Part shown: positions 41,642 to 55,230 of the stretch, piece by piece
Position numbering within the stretch: position 1 is the stretch's first letter
Layout of the letters: each line of letters starts with the position of its first letter
Assembly (NCBI GenBank): GCA_001310555.1
Contig: BAXO01000009.1
Location: forward strand, 19,917 to 83,916
Origin: Bacillus sp. JCM 19058
Lineage (GTDB): Bacteria > Bacillota > Bacilli > Bacillales_H > Bacillaceae_D
Direction of reading: 5' to 3'
Length of the DNA stretch: 64,000 bases
The notes under the pieces: model-generated
Database searches by the model: none
Told to the model about the DNA's origin: nothing
Seen by the model: the letters and a program-made list of their open reading frames with translations, nothing else
Program-made: the position numbers and the translations under genes

Positions 41642-42924
41642 ATGAAAAACATAGCACTGCAAGGCGGAAGCTTTTTCAATGAAAATGGAGAGCTGAAAAC
41701 AGGCGACGTTTATATCGTCAACGGAAAGCTCACGTACGAGAAGCCAGAACAGGAAGACGATATCGTTCAACTGGAGCAAAAGCTTGTGCTGCCTGGTTTA
41801 GTCGATCTCCATGTCCATTTACGCGAGCCCGGAGGCGAACGCAAAGAGACGATTGCAACAGGAAGTCGTGCTGCGGCAAAAGGAGGCTTTACAACAATCG
41901 CGGCGATGCCGAACACGAAGCCTGTGCCAGATACAAGCGAGCAGTTGGAGTGGCTGCAGCAAAAAAATTGATGAGACCGCTTGTGTCCGCATTCTACCTT
42001 ATGCCGCGATAACGACGAGACAGCTCGGCAAGGAGCTGACGGATTTTCATGCATTGAAGGGAGCCGGAGCGTTTGCTTTTACCGACGATGGCGTTGGAGT
42101 ACAGGATGCGAGTAAAATGCTTGCCGCAATGAAGGAGGCAGCAAGGCATGATATGGCAATAGTCGCCCACTGTGAAGAAAACACGCTTATTCAGGCCGGT
42201 GCTGTGCATGAAGGCAAGTTCTCACGCAAGCACAATATTGCCGGCATTCCTTCAGTCTGTGAATCGGTACATATTGCCCGTGACGTGCTGCTTGCCGAAG
42301 CGGCTAATGCTCATTATCATGTCTGTCATATTAGTACTAAGGAATCGGTTCGTGTTGTTAGAGACGCGAAGCGAGCGGGCATTCGCGTTACGGCTGAGGT
42401 GACCCCCCACCACCTCTTGCTGAATGAAGAGGATATTCCAAGCTTGGACACAAATTATAAAATGAACCCGCCATTACGGGGCAAAGCGGATCAAGAGGCG
42501 TTAATCGAAGGGCTGCTCGATGGAACGATCGATTTTATCGCGACGGATCATGCTCCGCATACTGAAGCAGAAAAAGCGATGACGCTTGAACGCGCTCCTT
42601 TTGGCATCGTTGGGCTGGAGACGGCATTTCCGCTTTTGTATACGCATCTCGTCAAAACGAAAGTCATTACTTTAAAGCAGCTCGTCGATTGGCTGACGAT
42701 TGCTCCAGCAAAAACGTTCGGACTGACGTGCGGTACGTTAGCTGAAGGAGCTGCTGCTGATGTAACGGTCATCGACCTAGACTCATCCCAACCAATCGAG
42801 CGTGAGCGGTTTGTCTCCAAAGGGAAAAATACGCCGTTTCAAGGCTGGAGCTGCCAAGGATGGCCGGTATTAACCTTTGTCGGAGGAAAAAAAAGTGTGG
42901 GAAAAAGGAGCTGTGACACAGTGA
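41642..42924 (+). CDS. pyrC: Dihydroorotase PyrC (two frameshifts)
   Basis: Zinc amidohydrolase cyclising carbamoyl aspartate. ATG 41642 follows AAGGAGAGG; ATG 41633 is also in frame. Metal motif [69 protein letters not shown]. Breaks: A7 at 41961-41967 (six expected, [19 protein letters not shown]) and A8 at 42887-42894 (seven expected). Because of the second, the raw frame runs on into carA as a false 732-residue fusion. Corrected end [13 protein letters not shown] with TGA 42922-42924, overlapping the carA GTG. Confidence 0.95.
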
Positions 42925-44009
42925 AACGACAGCTGATCTTAGAAAATGGTGCTGTTTTTGCCGGAATAGGATTTGGAGCAGAAACGGAAATGGACGGAGA
43001 GGTTGTTTTTAATACAGGTATGACCGGCTATCAGGAGCTGCTCTCCGATCCGTCTTATTGCGGTCAAATCGTTACTTTAACCTATCCGTTAATCGGCAAC
43101 TATGGAATTAATCGCAGCGACTTTGAATCGATTACTCCAGCGATTCACGGCATGATTGTAAAAGAAATTGAAATGGAGCCAAGCCATTGGCGTGCAGGGG
43201 ATTCGCTTGACTGCTTACTGCGGGCTAAAGGAATTCCTGGGCTGGCAAAGATCGATACGCGAAAGCTAACGAGGCTAATACGCGAGCATGGAACACTGCG
43301 AGGGAAGCTATGCGGGATTGAAGTCGATGTCGAGCAAACGGTCCGGCAGTTGAAAATGAGCGAATGGATAACGAATCAAGTGTCGCTCGTTTCAACGAAA
43401 AACAACTATCATATACCCGGGAAAGGGAAGCGAGTCGTCCTCGTTGATTTCGGCATCAAGCATGGCATTTTGCAAGAACTGATTGACCGCTTCTGTGACG
43501 TTATTGTCGTCCCGTATCGAGCGACGGCTGAAGAAATTCTCCGCCTTGATCCAGATGGTGTTTTATTGAGTAATGGCCCAGGTAATCCACAGCACGTTCC
43601 AGAAGCGATTGAAACGATTAGGCAGCTGCTCGGGCAAGTACCACTGTTTGGTATTTGCTTAGGGCATCAGCTTTTTGCGCTTGCTTGTGACGCGTCAACA
43701 AGCAAGCTTCGCTTCGGCCATCGCGGCTCCAATCACCCGGTTCGAGAGCTCGCCACAGGTAAAATAGATATTACTTCGCAAAATCATGGCTATACTGTCG
43801 ATGCTCATTCCTTGGCGAATACGCGTCTTGAAATAACGCATGTCGCCGTCAACGATGATACGGTAGAAGGTCTTAAGCATATGGATATGCCTGCCTTCAG
43901 TGTTCAATATCATCCGGAGGCATCTCCTGGACCTCACGATGCGAATGATTTGTTACAGGAGTTTATGACGATGATGGATACGTTTGTAAAAAAGAAGCAG
44001 CGCGTATAG
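42921..44009 (+). CDS. carA: Carbamoyl-phosphate synthase small subunit (pyrimidine-specific)
   Basis: Glutamine amidotransferase subunit supplying ammonia to CarB; called pyrAA in B. subtilis. GTG 42921 overlaps the pyrC stop as GTGA; AAAAGGAG lies ten bases upstream. [52 protein letters not shown]; class I GATase triad in [14 protein letters not shown] (Cys) and [10 protein letters not shown] (His, Glu). No indel inside the gene. 362 residues. Confidence 0.95.
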   Translation: MKRQLILENGAVFAGIGFGAETEMDGEVVFNTGMTGYQELLSDPSYCGQIVTLTYPLIGNYGINRSDFESITPAIHGMIVKEIEMEPSHWRAGDSLDCLLRAKGIPGLAKIDTRKLTRLIREHGTLRGKLCGIEVDVEQTVRQLKMSEWITNQVSLVSTKNNYHIPGKGKRVVLVDFGIKHGILQELIDRFCDVIVVPYRATAEEILRLDPDGVLLSNGPGNPQHVPEAIETIRQLLGQVPLFGICLGHQLFALACDASTSKLRFGHRGSNHPVRELATGKIDITSQNHGYTVDAHSLANTRLEITHVAVNDDTVEGLKHMDMPAFSVQYHPEASPGPHDANDLLQEFMTMMDTFVKKKQRV

Positions 44010-44028
44010 TTGGAGAGGAGAGAAACTA

Positions 44029-47000
44029 ATGGGGAAGCGGAACGATATCAAAAAAATTATGGTTATCGGCTCAGGTCCAATCGTAATTGGTCAGGCGGCG
44101 GAATTCGATTATGCAGGTACTCAGGCTTGCCAAGCGTTAAAAGAGGAAGACTATGAAGTCGTTCTCATAAACTCGAATCCGGCAACGATTATGACGGATT
44201 GACGATGGCCGATCGCGTCTATATTGAGCCATTAACGCTCGAAAGTGTCAGCAGAATTATCCGACAGGAACGCCCGGACGGTCTTCTGGCGACACTCGGA
44301 GGCCAAACGGGATTGAATATGGCAATGGAGCTTGAGGAAGCCGGAATCTTGGCCGCCTATGACATCGAGCTGTTTGGCACCGACCTCCAAGCGATCAAAC
44401 GAGCCGAGGATCGGGAAATGTTTCGGGCACTTATGCACGAATTACATGAGCCCGTTCCTGAGAGTGTCATTGTCCATACGCTTGAGGAGGCTTACGATTT
44501 TGTTAACCAAATCGGTTATCCGGTTATCGTTCGCCCTGCCTATACTCTCGGTGGTACCGGGGGCGGTATCGTTCATAATGAGGAGGAGCTCGTTGACATC
44601 GTCTCAAGCGGGCTAAAATACAGTCCAGTTACGCAATGCCTCGTCGAAAAAAAGCATTGCCGGCTTTAAAGAAATCGAATACGAAGTGATGAGAGATCGC
44701 TCCGATCAGGCGATCGTCGTCTGTAATATGGAAAATTTCGATCCAGTCGGGGTCCATACTGGGGATTCCATCGTATTCGCGCCAAGTCAAACACTGACAG
44801 ATCGCGACTATCAAATGCTGCGCAATTCTTCATTGAAAATCATTCGTGCCCTAGGTATTGAAGGTGGTTGCAACGTCCAGTTTGCGCTCGATCCGACGAG
44901 CAACCAATATTACATTATCGAGGTGAACCCGAGAGTGAGTCGCTCATCCGCGCTCGCTTCAAAGGCGACAGGCTACCCGATCGCCAAAATCGCGGCGAAA
45001 ATCGCCGTCGGCTATAGTCTCGATCAGCTCAAAAACCCTGTGACCGGAACAACCTATGCCAGCTTTGAACCTGCTCTCGATTACGTCGTAGCGAAAATTC
45101 CGCGCTGGCCGTTCGACAAATTCAACGCTGCGAACCGCTCACTCGGAACGCAAATGAAAGCAACTGGAGAAGTTATGGCAATTGGCCGCAATCTAGAGGA
45201 ATCATTGCTTAAAGCCGTTCGTTCGCTTGAAGCGGGCTATAACCATTTGTATGATGAAGATGTTCACTCACTTACAACTGAGCAGCTAAAGGCAAAAATT
45301 GAGAAGCCTGACGACCAACGCCTATTTGCTCTCGCTGAGCTGTTGCGACGTTCTGTGAACATTGATGAAATCCACGCATTAACGAATATCGATCGCTTCT
45401 TTTTACGACACCTTCGGCAGGTGATCGCATTAGAAAACAAGCTGTCAGCCTCGAGGTACGATTTGGAGCTGCTCCGTGAAGCAAAGCAATACGGCTTCTC
45501 CGATGCTGCAATCGCTAAGGAATGGAACGCTGAGGAGCGTGACGTTTATCAATTGCGGCTCGAACATACAATTGTTCCGGTGTATAAAATGGTTGATACG
45601 TGCGCAGCTGAATTTGAGTCGGCTACTCCTTACTTTTACGGCACTTATGAAGAGGAAATGGAATCGAAGTGCTCAAATAAGAAAAGTATTTTAGTGCTCG
45701 GCTCAGGTCCGATTCGAATTGGTCAAGGAATAGAATTTGATTACGCGACCGTGCATACGGTTTGGGCGATAAAAGAGGCCGGCTATGAGGCGATTATTAT
45801 GAATAACAATCCGGAAACAGTCTCAACCGATTTCAGCATCTCAGACAAGCTATATTTCGAACCATTAACGGTCGAGGATGTGATGCATGTCGTCCTCCAC
45901 GAGCAGCCTGAAGGAGTCATCGTTCAATTCGGCGGTCAGACAGCGATTAACCTCGCCGCTGACTTGGAAGCGTTAGGAGTAACGATCATCGGAACAACAC
46001 TCGAAAATATGGATCGCGCTGAGGATCGGAATAAATTCGAGCAAGCATTATTAGAACTCAATATTCCTCAACCGCTTGGGAAAACGGCAACTTCGGTTGA
46101 ACAGGCGGTTAAGATTGCGACTAGCATCGGCTACCCTGTTCTTGTGAGACCGTCTTACGTTCTCGGCGGGCGGGCAATGGAAATCGTTTATCAGGAAGCC
46201 GAGCTGCTAAATTATATGGAAAACGCCGTCAAAATCAACCCGAAGCACCCAGTGTTAATCGATCGCTATTTAATCGGAAAAGAGCTCGAAGTCGACGCTA
46301 TTTCTGACGGGGAGCATGTGTATATACCTGGGATTATGGAGCATATTGAACGTGCCGGTGTCCATTCGGGTGATTCGATTGCTGTATATCCTCCACAAAA
46401 CGTACCCGAGCATTTGAAGCAAAAGCTGATTGAGCGAACGATCGCGATTGCACGAGGGTTAAGCATCGTCGGCTTGTTAAACATCCAGTTTGTCTGGCAT
46501 CAGGATGAGGTTTACGTCCTTGAAGTGAACCCGCGCTCCAGTCGCACGGTCCCTTTTTTTAAGCAAAATTACGGGTGTGCCTATGGCTAATCTGGCGACA
46601 AAGGTAATGCTTGGTGCCACATTGCCAGAGCTAGGCTATCGCACTGGCTATCATCCTGAAACAAAGCAAGTATCGGTCAAGGTGCCTGTTTTCTCATTCG
46701 CCAAGCTACGCCGTGTCGATATTACGCTAGGACCTGAAATGAAATCAACGGGCGAAGTGATGGGCCGTGATCATACGTTGGAAAAGGCTTTGTATAAAGG
46801 GCTGATTGCATCAGGGATGAATATCCCGAAGCACGGAGCGGTTCTGTTTACGATTGCTGATAAGGATAAGGAGGAAGCGCTAGAGCTCGTGCAGCGATTC
46901 CACCGTATCGGCTATGACATTTTAGCGACAGCCGGGACGGCAGCAAGAATTACAGCACTCGGGATTCCGGTTACAACAGTGAACAAAATCGGAGATAGTC

Positions 47001-47221
47001 AGCCGCATTTACTCGACGTTATTCGACAGGGCGAAGCGCAATTTGTCATTAATACATTAACAAGAGGGAAGCAGCCGGCGCGGGACGGCTTTCGGATTCG
47101 GAGGGAATCTGTTGAAAATGGCGTCGTTTGCTTAACATCGATCGATACAGCAGACGCGTTATTGTCCGTACTAGAGTCGATCACATTTTCATCAGAGTCG
47201 ATGCCGAGTATGCAGTCTTAA
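44029..47221 (+). CDS. carB: Carbamoyl-phosphate synthase large subunit (three frameshifts)
   Basis: Two ATP-grasp halves making carbamoyl phosphate; pyrAB in B. subtilis. ATG 44029 with GGAGAGGAG upstream: [26 protein letters not shown]. First half [18 protein letters not shown]; second half [22 protein letters not shown] and [14 protein letters not shown]-terminal MGS-like regulatory domain ([31 protein letters not shown]). Breaks: a base missing near 44197 ([13 protein letters not shown]), A7 near 44647-44653 (six expected, [14 protein letters not shown]) and T7 at 46554-46560 (six expected, [16 protein letters not shown]). About 1064 residues. Confidence 0.96.
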
Positions 47222-47237
47222 CGAGGAGGTGAGAGGT

Positions 47238-49628
<2,391 letters not shown>

Positions 49629-49629
49629 G

Positions 49630-50273
49630 TTGAGGTCATTAATTGCAACACATTTGCTGGACATCAGCGCCGTCACTTTACGGCCAAGTGAGCCGTTCAT
49701 TTGGAGCTCTGGCTTGAAATCGCCAATTTATTGCGATAACCGAATTACGATGGCATATCCGGCTGTACGCAGCGATATTGCTAGTGGCCTTGCGTCGCTA
49801 ATTAATGAGCAATTCGGTGAAGTAGAGTCATCGCCGGTACGGCTACAGCAGGAATACCGCATGCCGCCTGGGTGAGCAGCCACCTTCAGCTGCCGATGGC
49901 TTATATTCGTGACAAAGCAAAAGGACACGGCAAGCAGAATCGAATCGAGGGCATCATTCGCCCTGGGCAGAAGGTTGTGCTCGTTGAGGACTTAATTTCT
50001 ACTGGCGGAAGTGTCATTGCTGCTGCCACGGCAATACAGGAAGCCGGTGGCGAGGTGCTTGGGGTCGTTGCCATTTTTACATACGAATTGAGTGCGGCGA
50101 CAACAAATTTTGCCGCTGCCGGCATTCCGTTTCAAGTGCTGACGAATTACTCAACCTTAATTACGATTGCCGAGCAAAATGGACATATTACCGCACTAGA
50201 GCGGAAAAAAACTGAAAGCGTGGCGAGACGATCCGGAATCGGAGGAATGGCTTCACATGTGAAGCGATATTGA
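49630..50273 (+). CDS. pyrE: Orotate phosphoribosyltransferase PyrE (one frameshift)
   Basis: Attaches phosphoribose from PRPP to orotate. TTG 49630 with GGGAGGG upstream. [38 protein letters not shown] after a missing A near 49823; [23 protein letters not shown] motif [19 protein letters not shown]. About 214 residues. Last gene of the pyr operon. Confidence 0.95.
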
Positions 50274-50290
50274 ATTTTCTCGATTTTACG

Positions 50291-50348
50291 ACGCCTCACA
50301 CCGCTGAGGCGTAAAGACAGGGAAGGGTGCAGCTACAGCCTTCCCTGT
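50291..50348. terminator. Tandem hairpins between convergent pyrE and the oxidoreductase gene
   Basis: ACGCCTCA/TGAGGCGT (50291-50312) and ACAGGGAAGG/CCTTCCCTGT (50317-50348). Neither has a good T run, but position between converging genes suggests shared termination. Confidence 0.5.
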
Positions 50349-50358
50349 TCATGTCGGT

Positions 50359-52701
50359 TTACATCGAAATTTCCAGCTCTTCGATTCTTTTTTCCACGTA
50401 ACGTTTATCTTTATGTGCATGGAATAGCTCCGATTTTTCAACAATGACCGTCGTGTTGTATTCAGGAATTTTCGCATACTTTTCGTAAACGCCTTTAGGG
50501 AAAAGCATGTTTCCTTCCGGCCAATAAACAGCAATATTTCCTGGCTTCGTTTGTGAAAAGCGGGCGTGGCCTTGAAAGGTGCCGAATTGATTATACACGA
50601 CGATCGCCTCGCCTTCGCGGATATCAAGCTTTGCTGCATCTTCTTTACTAATGCTGACATCATAGCGATCGTCGCCCGTGAACGGATCGGTCTGACTATA
50701 AATCATCGAATTGAATTGCTTTCCCCGCCTGGACGTGACGAAAAACTGACCTTCTGTCCGGCGCAGCTCAGGCAGCTCGATCGGTAGCAGCTGCCCCCGG
50801 CCGTCATCTGTCGGACATATTCCGTCCTCACAAAGCCACGCTCCGCCCCACTGGAACACGTCACCGCGCTTGCTTACATGCTGAATACCGTCATAATTCG
50901 GGTTCGCTAACGCGATTTCTGCGCGGATTTGCGACGCTTCATTGAAGCTGATTAAATGCTTTCGCTCCGGCTCAACACGAGAAGCGAGGTCAACATAAAT
51001 TTCCCATTCAGAGCGTGCTTCCTCAATGCGTGGCCCTTTGATCTCAGGACTGAAGTAAACCATCCGTTCCGTGCTCGTCGAAGTCCCTCCACCGACCTGC
51101 TCATAACGCGTCATCGCCGGAAGAACAATGACCTCCTCCTTCGCTTCAACAAGCGTTGAAGTGTTTAAAATAATATCCTGATGAACGCGAAGCTCAACAT
51201 TGGAGAGGACTTTTTCGATAAAGTTTGGATCTGGCATCGTTTCAAGAAAGTTTCCACCACTCGTATAGAAGAGGCGTACTTTCCGTTCATGCTCATCAGG
51301 CAAAAGCACATTTTCGAGTGATGTCCCGACAGTGTCACCTTGCCAATTTGGCAGCTTAAAGCCCCACAGCTTCTCGATGCGGCTCGGTTTCTGGTTCGAA
51401 ATCGCCGCCGGGCAGCACGAAAGGATCGGCACCCATTTCCCCAGAGCCTTGGACACTGCTGTGGCCACGAATCGGCATGACACCACAATGCTTTCGTCCG
51501 ATGAAGCCTCGTAGCATGGCAAGGTTGGCTACTTGGGAAATGTTATCCGTAGCAAAACGATGCTGGGTAAGGCCCATGCTCCAAATAAAGACACCAGATT
51601 TTGACTGTGCGAGCAGCTCGGCAAATTCCAGCATCCTTTCCTTGCTTAGTCCGGACGATTTCTCAAGCATGGCCCAGTCCAACGATTGGACGTGCTGCTT
51701 TAATTCTTTTATACCGTTCGTATGCGCATTTATAAATTCATGATCAATCGCCGAGCCGGGCGATTGGTGCTCCATTTCAAACCAGTGCTTCATGATACCG
51801 TTCATAAAGCCAATATCGCCGCCAATATTCACTTGGTAAACGTCATCAACTATTTTTGTCCCGAAAAGAGCGCTTTCGGCAATCGATGGGATCCAATAAT
51901 TTTCCATTGATGGCTCCCGATACGTTGATCATAATAATTTTTGTGCCTGCTTTTTTTTGCTGCATACATGTATTTAGTCGATACAGGCTGGTTGTTTGCC
52001 GCGACTGAACCCCAGAAAACTAAAACATCACTGCCGATCCAATCCTGATAGTTACAGCTTGATGCACCGATTCCAAGCGATCGCTTCAAGGCGGTTTTAC
52101 TAGGCGAATGACAAATTCGCGATGCATTGTCAATATTATTCGTTCCTAGAAACCTTGCGACCTTTGCTGCTGTGTAATACACTTCATTCGTAATGCCGCG
52201 GGCGGTTAAATAAAAGGCAAGCTGTTTGCGGTCAATCGCTTTAATTTTTGTAGCAATTCGGTTTAGCGCCTCATCCCAGCTATTCGCGAAAATTTGTTCT
52301 CGCCAGGCTTGCGCGAGAGCGGGTACGGAATTCGACCGAGCTTGCGCAGCGCTGTACTGTCCAGCTTCTGCAGCTTCTCGATATCCTCGAGCACTTCCGG
52401 ATTGAGGGCTGGCATCGTATTGAGGCGAAGAACATTGAGGCGCGTCGTACAAAGGTGAGGACCGGTCAAGGTTTGATCCTGCAGGCCGGAAACGCCTAGC
52501 GCGCAGCCATCGCACACTCCCTGAGTCAAAATTCTTCCGGCATAGCCAAGGTTATCGCGATTTTCATACACTACCTTCAGCGTATCGCGAATATGCTTCG
52601 GCTTGACTTTACCTAAGCCGAGAGGCGTTTTGCCGACCCAGAGGGAGGGGTCCCATTTTTTTATTAAGCTTCATCGGTCCTTGATGCTTTGTCTTTCCCA
52701 T
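50359..52701 (-). CDS. FdhF/YdeP-type molybdopterin oxidoreductase (several frameshifts)
   Basis: Large Mo-bisMGD oxidoreductase alpha subunit of the formate-dehydrogenase-like YdeP/FdhF class; the true substrate is not certain. ATG at 52701 (minus) follows AAAGGAAG. Corrected N-terminus [30 protein letters not shown], then [21 protein letters not shown] (4Fe-4S cysteines), [19 protein letters not shown], the Mo domain ([63 protein letters not shown]) and a C-terminal MGD domain. Breaks: T7 at 52656-52662, a base near 52313, T8 at 51951-51958, one near 51925, one near 51390. Preceded by a two-hairpin leader. Confidence 0.82.
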
Positions 52702-52743
52702 AGAAAATCTTCCTTTCTTTTGAATAGTCCTGTTGTTGTCAAA

Positions 52744-52890
52744 TTAAAAACCGCTGCCTTTTGCTCAACTAGTAGTAGATGAAAGCAAAATGACAGCGGT
52801 TCGTCTTTAACAGGGTCTCTGTCAAGTGCCAACTGAGGTCATATGTTCAGAACATGATTAAATCTGCAGTGGACAGGTTCGCTGTCGATG
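52744..52890 (-). promoter_or_regulatory. Two-hairpin plus terminator leader of the oxidoreductase gene
   Basis: On the minus strand, in order: hairpin GACAG-CGAAC-CTGTC (52872-52886), hairpin ACAG-AGACC-CTGT (52810-52822), then AACCGCTG...CAGCGGTT (minus arms within 52749-52801) with TTTTTAATTT, a terminator about 40 bases before the gene. The same set of parts precedes the MFS gene. Looks like an attenuator or riboswitch. Confidence 0.55.
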
Positions 52891-53149
52891 CGAGACTTTA
52901 TTCTTTATTACAGTATGAATATGCTTCTCAAATAGCTGTTACAACGAAAGTCATGCCGCGACGAGTTCCAGTAAATTCACCTTAAAGTACAACTAAACAA
53001 GTCAGCTGTAGTGAACAGGGAGAAGGAAGGAACGACCCCTCCGAAGCTTCATCGCCAAAAAATAGCTTACGTATCGTATCGCGCCGCTATTCATGCGAGA
53101 AATCTATTCCAAGACTGCCGCTTTTATTCGCGTGTGACGCTCTTTGAAT
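52891..53149 (-). other. Gap between DUF2294 gene and oxidoreductase leader
   Basis: About 260 bases without a supported gene. On the minus strand GTAATAAAGAATAAAG near 52905 is AT-rich but I cannot name a clear promoter. Confidence 0.3.
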
Positions 53150-53511
53150 CTATGATTTTGAAAACTTTTCTTCGAGATTCGTATCGAAGACGAAAATCGA
53201 CATGCCGATATCTCTCTCAATATCGATGTCGACAAATAAATCGATGAGCTCACTTTGCAAAAAGTTTTCCATTTCCACTGGACGATTTTTCCGATACATT
53301 TCCTTGACCATTTCTGTGCGAGCGGTACGAAGCATTTGTTTCCCGTCAGTAGCTTTAGCAATAAATTTTTCTACTGGGGAAAGGTTTCCTTCCATTTCGC
53401 AAATGCCCAATTTTTACAAAAGGTCGTATTTATTCTGCTCGGTCCTTTACCCATATGCTTTTTCCGAAAGGAACGAACGAGATTGCTGAATTCTGCTTCG
53501 TATTTGTTCAT
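53150..53511 (-). CDS. DUF2294 family protein (one frameshift)
   Basis: Small soluble protein of about 120 residues. Start ATG at 53511 (minus): MNKYEAEFSNLVRSFRKKHMGKGPSRINTTF; an A missing near 53400 breaks NWA-ICEMEGNLSPVEKFIA; then DGKQMLRTARTEMVKEMYRK and FVDIDIERDIGMSIFVFDTNLEE. The RGKGP-like start, NL(S/T)PVEK core and C-terminal beta strand fit DUF2294, a family of unknown function often next to formate dehydrogenase-type genes. Lies between the transporter and the oxidoreductase on the same strand. Confidence 0.6.
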
Positions 53512-53571
53512 CGATAGTCAACCCTTTACTTTATCTGTTAAAAACTATCGTAGTCGGCAATCCGTGCATTG

Positions 53572-54835
53572 TCAACCGACGAGCTCTTTTTTCACTGCTT
53601 GCTTAGCCCTCAGTTGGCGCAAGTCGAGGCGAATGAGCAAGGAAACGGTGAGAGCAACGATAAACATTCCGGCAAAAATATAAAGCGTACCGGCATAGCT
53701 GTTCGTCGCCTCGCGAATGTAGGCAGCAATTAATGGTCCAGCTACTCCAGCGAGTGCCCAAGCGGTTAAAATATAGCCATGAATCGCACCTAGTTGCTTC
53801 GTACCGAAAATATCGCCAATATATGCCGGAATGGAGCAAAGCCACCGCCGTAACAAGTCATGATCAAAAACAGAGCTACTTGGAACAGAAGCGCGTGCGT
53901 TAAAGTCGGAAGCAAAATAAACGCTGCAATTTGAATAATGAAAAATGCCGTGTACACGTTTGGCCGCCCAATCAAGTCAGAGATCGAAGCCCAGCCGATC
54001 CGACCGGCACCATTAAATAAGCCCATTAATCCGACCATTGTTGCGGCTGCGGTAACTGATAAACCGGCAATTTCTTGAGCCATCGGCGACGCTACCGAAA
54101 GTATTGCAATTCCGCAAGTCACGTTAATAAAGAGCATGAGCCACAAGTACCAAAAGCGTTTCGTTTTCACCGCTTCATTGGCAGTAAGCTGTGATAAATC
54201 GGCGACAGGCGTTTTTTTTCCCGGTTTCAATTTTTTTCCTTATAGCCATCTGGCATCCAGCCCGCCGGTGGAGGGGAAAGGTAAAAGGCAGAGGAAAGCA
54301 TAATCAGGAAGTATACCGCTCCTAAAATATAAAATGTTGCCGCGATACCGGTGTTCGTAATGAGAAAGTTCATAATCGGGCTGGCGATCAAAGCGGCGAA
54401 GCCAAAGCCCATAATGGCTAATCCTGTGGCAAGACCGCGTCTGTCTGGGAACCATTTCACTAAAGTCGAAACGGGTGTGATGTAGCCGATTCCGAGTCCG
54501 ATTCCTCCAAGGGCGCCATAGGTGAAATAAAGCAAATACAGTGATTCGATTTGTACAGATAACCCTGCCCCGACGGTTCCAACTCCAAAGAAAACGGCTG
54601 AAACGAGCCCAGACTTTTTAGGGCCGTGCTTTTCAACGAAATGACCCATAAACGCTGCTGAAATACCTAAAAATAAAATTGCAATACTGAAGGTCATTGA
54701 CACGGCGCTCAGCTCCCAGCCAAATTGCTCCTGGAGAGGATTTGTAAAAACGCTCCAGGCATACACCGAACCAATAGAAATATGGATGCCGACTGCAGCC
54801 ATAGCAATAAGCCATCGATTTTTCAATTTTTCCAT
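53572..54835 (-). CDS. OFA-family MFS transporter (oxalate/formate antiporter type, three frameshifts)
   Basis: Twelve-helix major facilitator of the oxalate:formate antiporter family; the substrate cannot be read from sequence, but the neighbours suggest formate or a related anion. ATG at 54835 (minus) follows [135 protein letters not shown]. Breaks: T7 at 54231-54237 (six expected), T8 at 54212-54219 (seven expected), and a base missing near 53833. About 421 residues. Confidence 0.85.
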
Positions 54836-54865
54836 CCTATCGTCTCCTTAAATTAAAAATCTCAT

Positions 54866-55022
54866 AAAAAAAACCGTTGCACAGTCAATCCGTATTCTCA
54901 AACGAGAAACAGGATATGGATGCAACGGTTAGTTATAAGCAGGTTCGCTACTTATACACCAATCGTATGTGATGGATTATTGTTTTTTTTCGGATTAAGG
55001 CAGTCGATGACAGGGTCGCTGT
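54866..55022 (-). promoter_or_regulatory. Two-hairpin plus terminator leader of the MFS gene
   Basis: On the minus strand: hairpin ACAG-CGACC-CTGT (55010-55022), hairpin with nine-pair stem TATAAGTAG-CGAAC-CTGCTTATA (54934-54956), then a perfect AACCGTTGCA / TGCAACGGTT stem followed by T8 (54866-54930), 30 bases before the gene. Loops CGACC and CGAAC, closed by AG/CT, match those of the oxidoreductase leader. Confidence 0.6.
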
Positions 55023-55167
55023 TCCGTACTGCATTCGCTCCAAAATACTCATTAAGATTTTAGCATGAAACCGCATACAAAAACAAGGACAAATAAAAAA
55101 AATATAAAGCTTCGTTTTTTTCGTGCGGCCAATGAAGTGTGGGCTCGCATCTGAAAACAAAAAAAAG

Positions 55168-55197
55168 TTGAAAATATCTAAAATGTGTGCGTACTAT
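55168..55197 (+). promoter_or_regulatory. Sigma-A promoter of fdhD-moaA
   Basis: TTGAAA (55168-55173), 18 bases, TACTAT (55192-55197), about 33 bases before fdhD and divergent from the MFS leader. Confidence 0.6.
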
Positions 55198-55230
55198 TAA
55201 CATAATCTTACGCGGAAAGTGGTGAGGCGA

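Noticed and set aside
52744..55022. Assigning the two-hairpin leader to mini-ykkC, ANTAR target or Moco riboswitch
   Set aside because: Loop length and sequence do not fit mini-ykkC (ACGR) or ANTAR (AxxGxx six-base) hairpins, and the long conserved Moco helices are absent.
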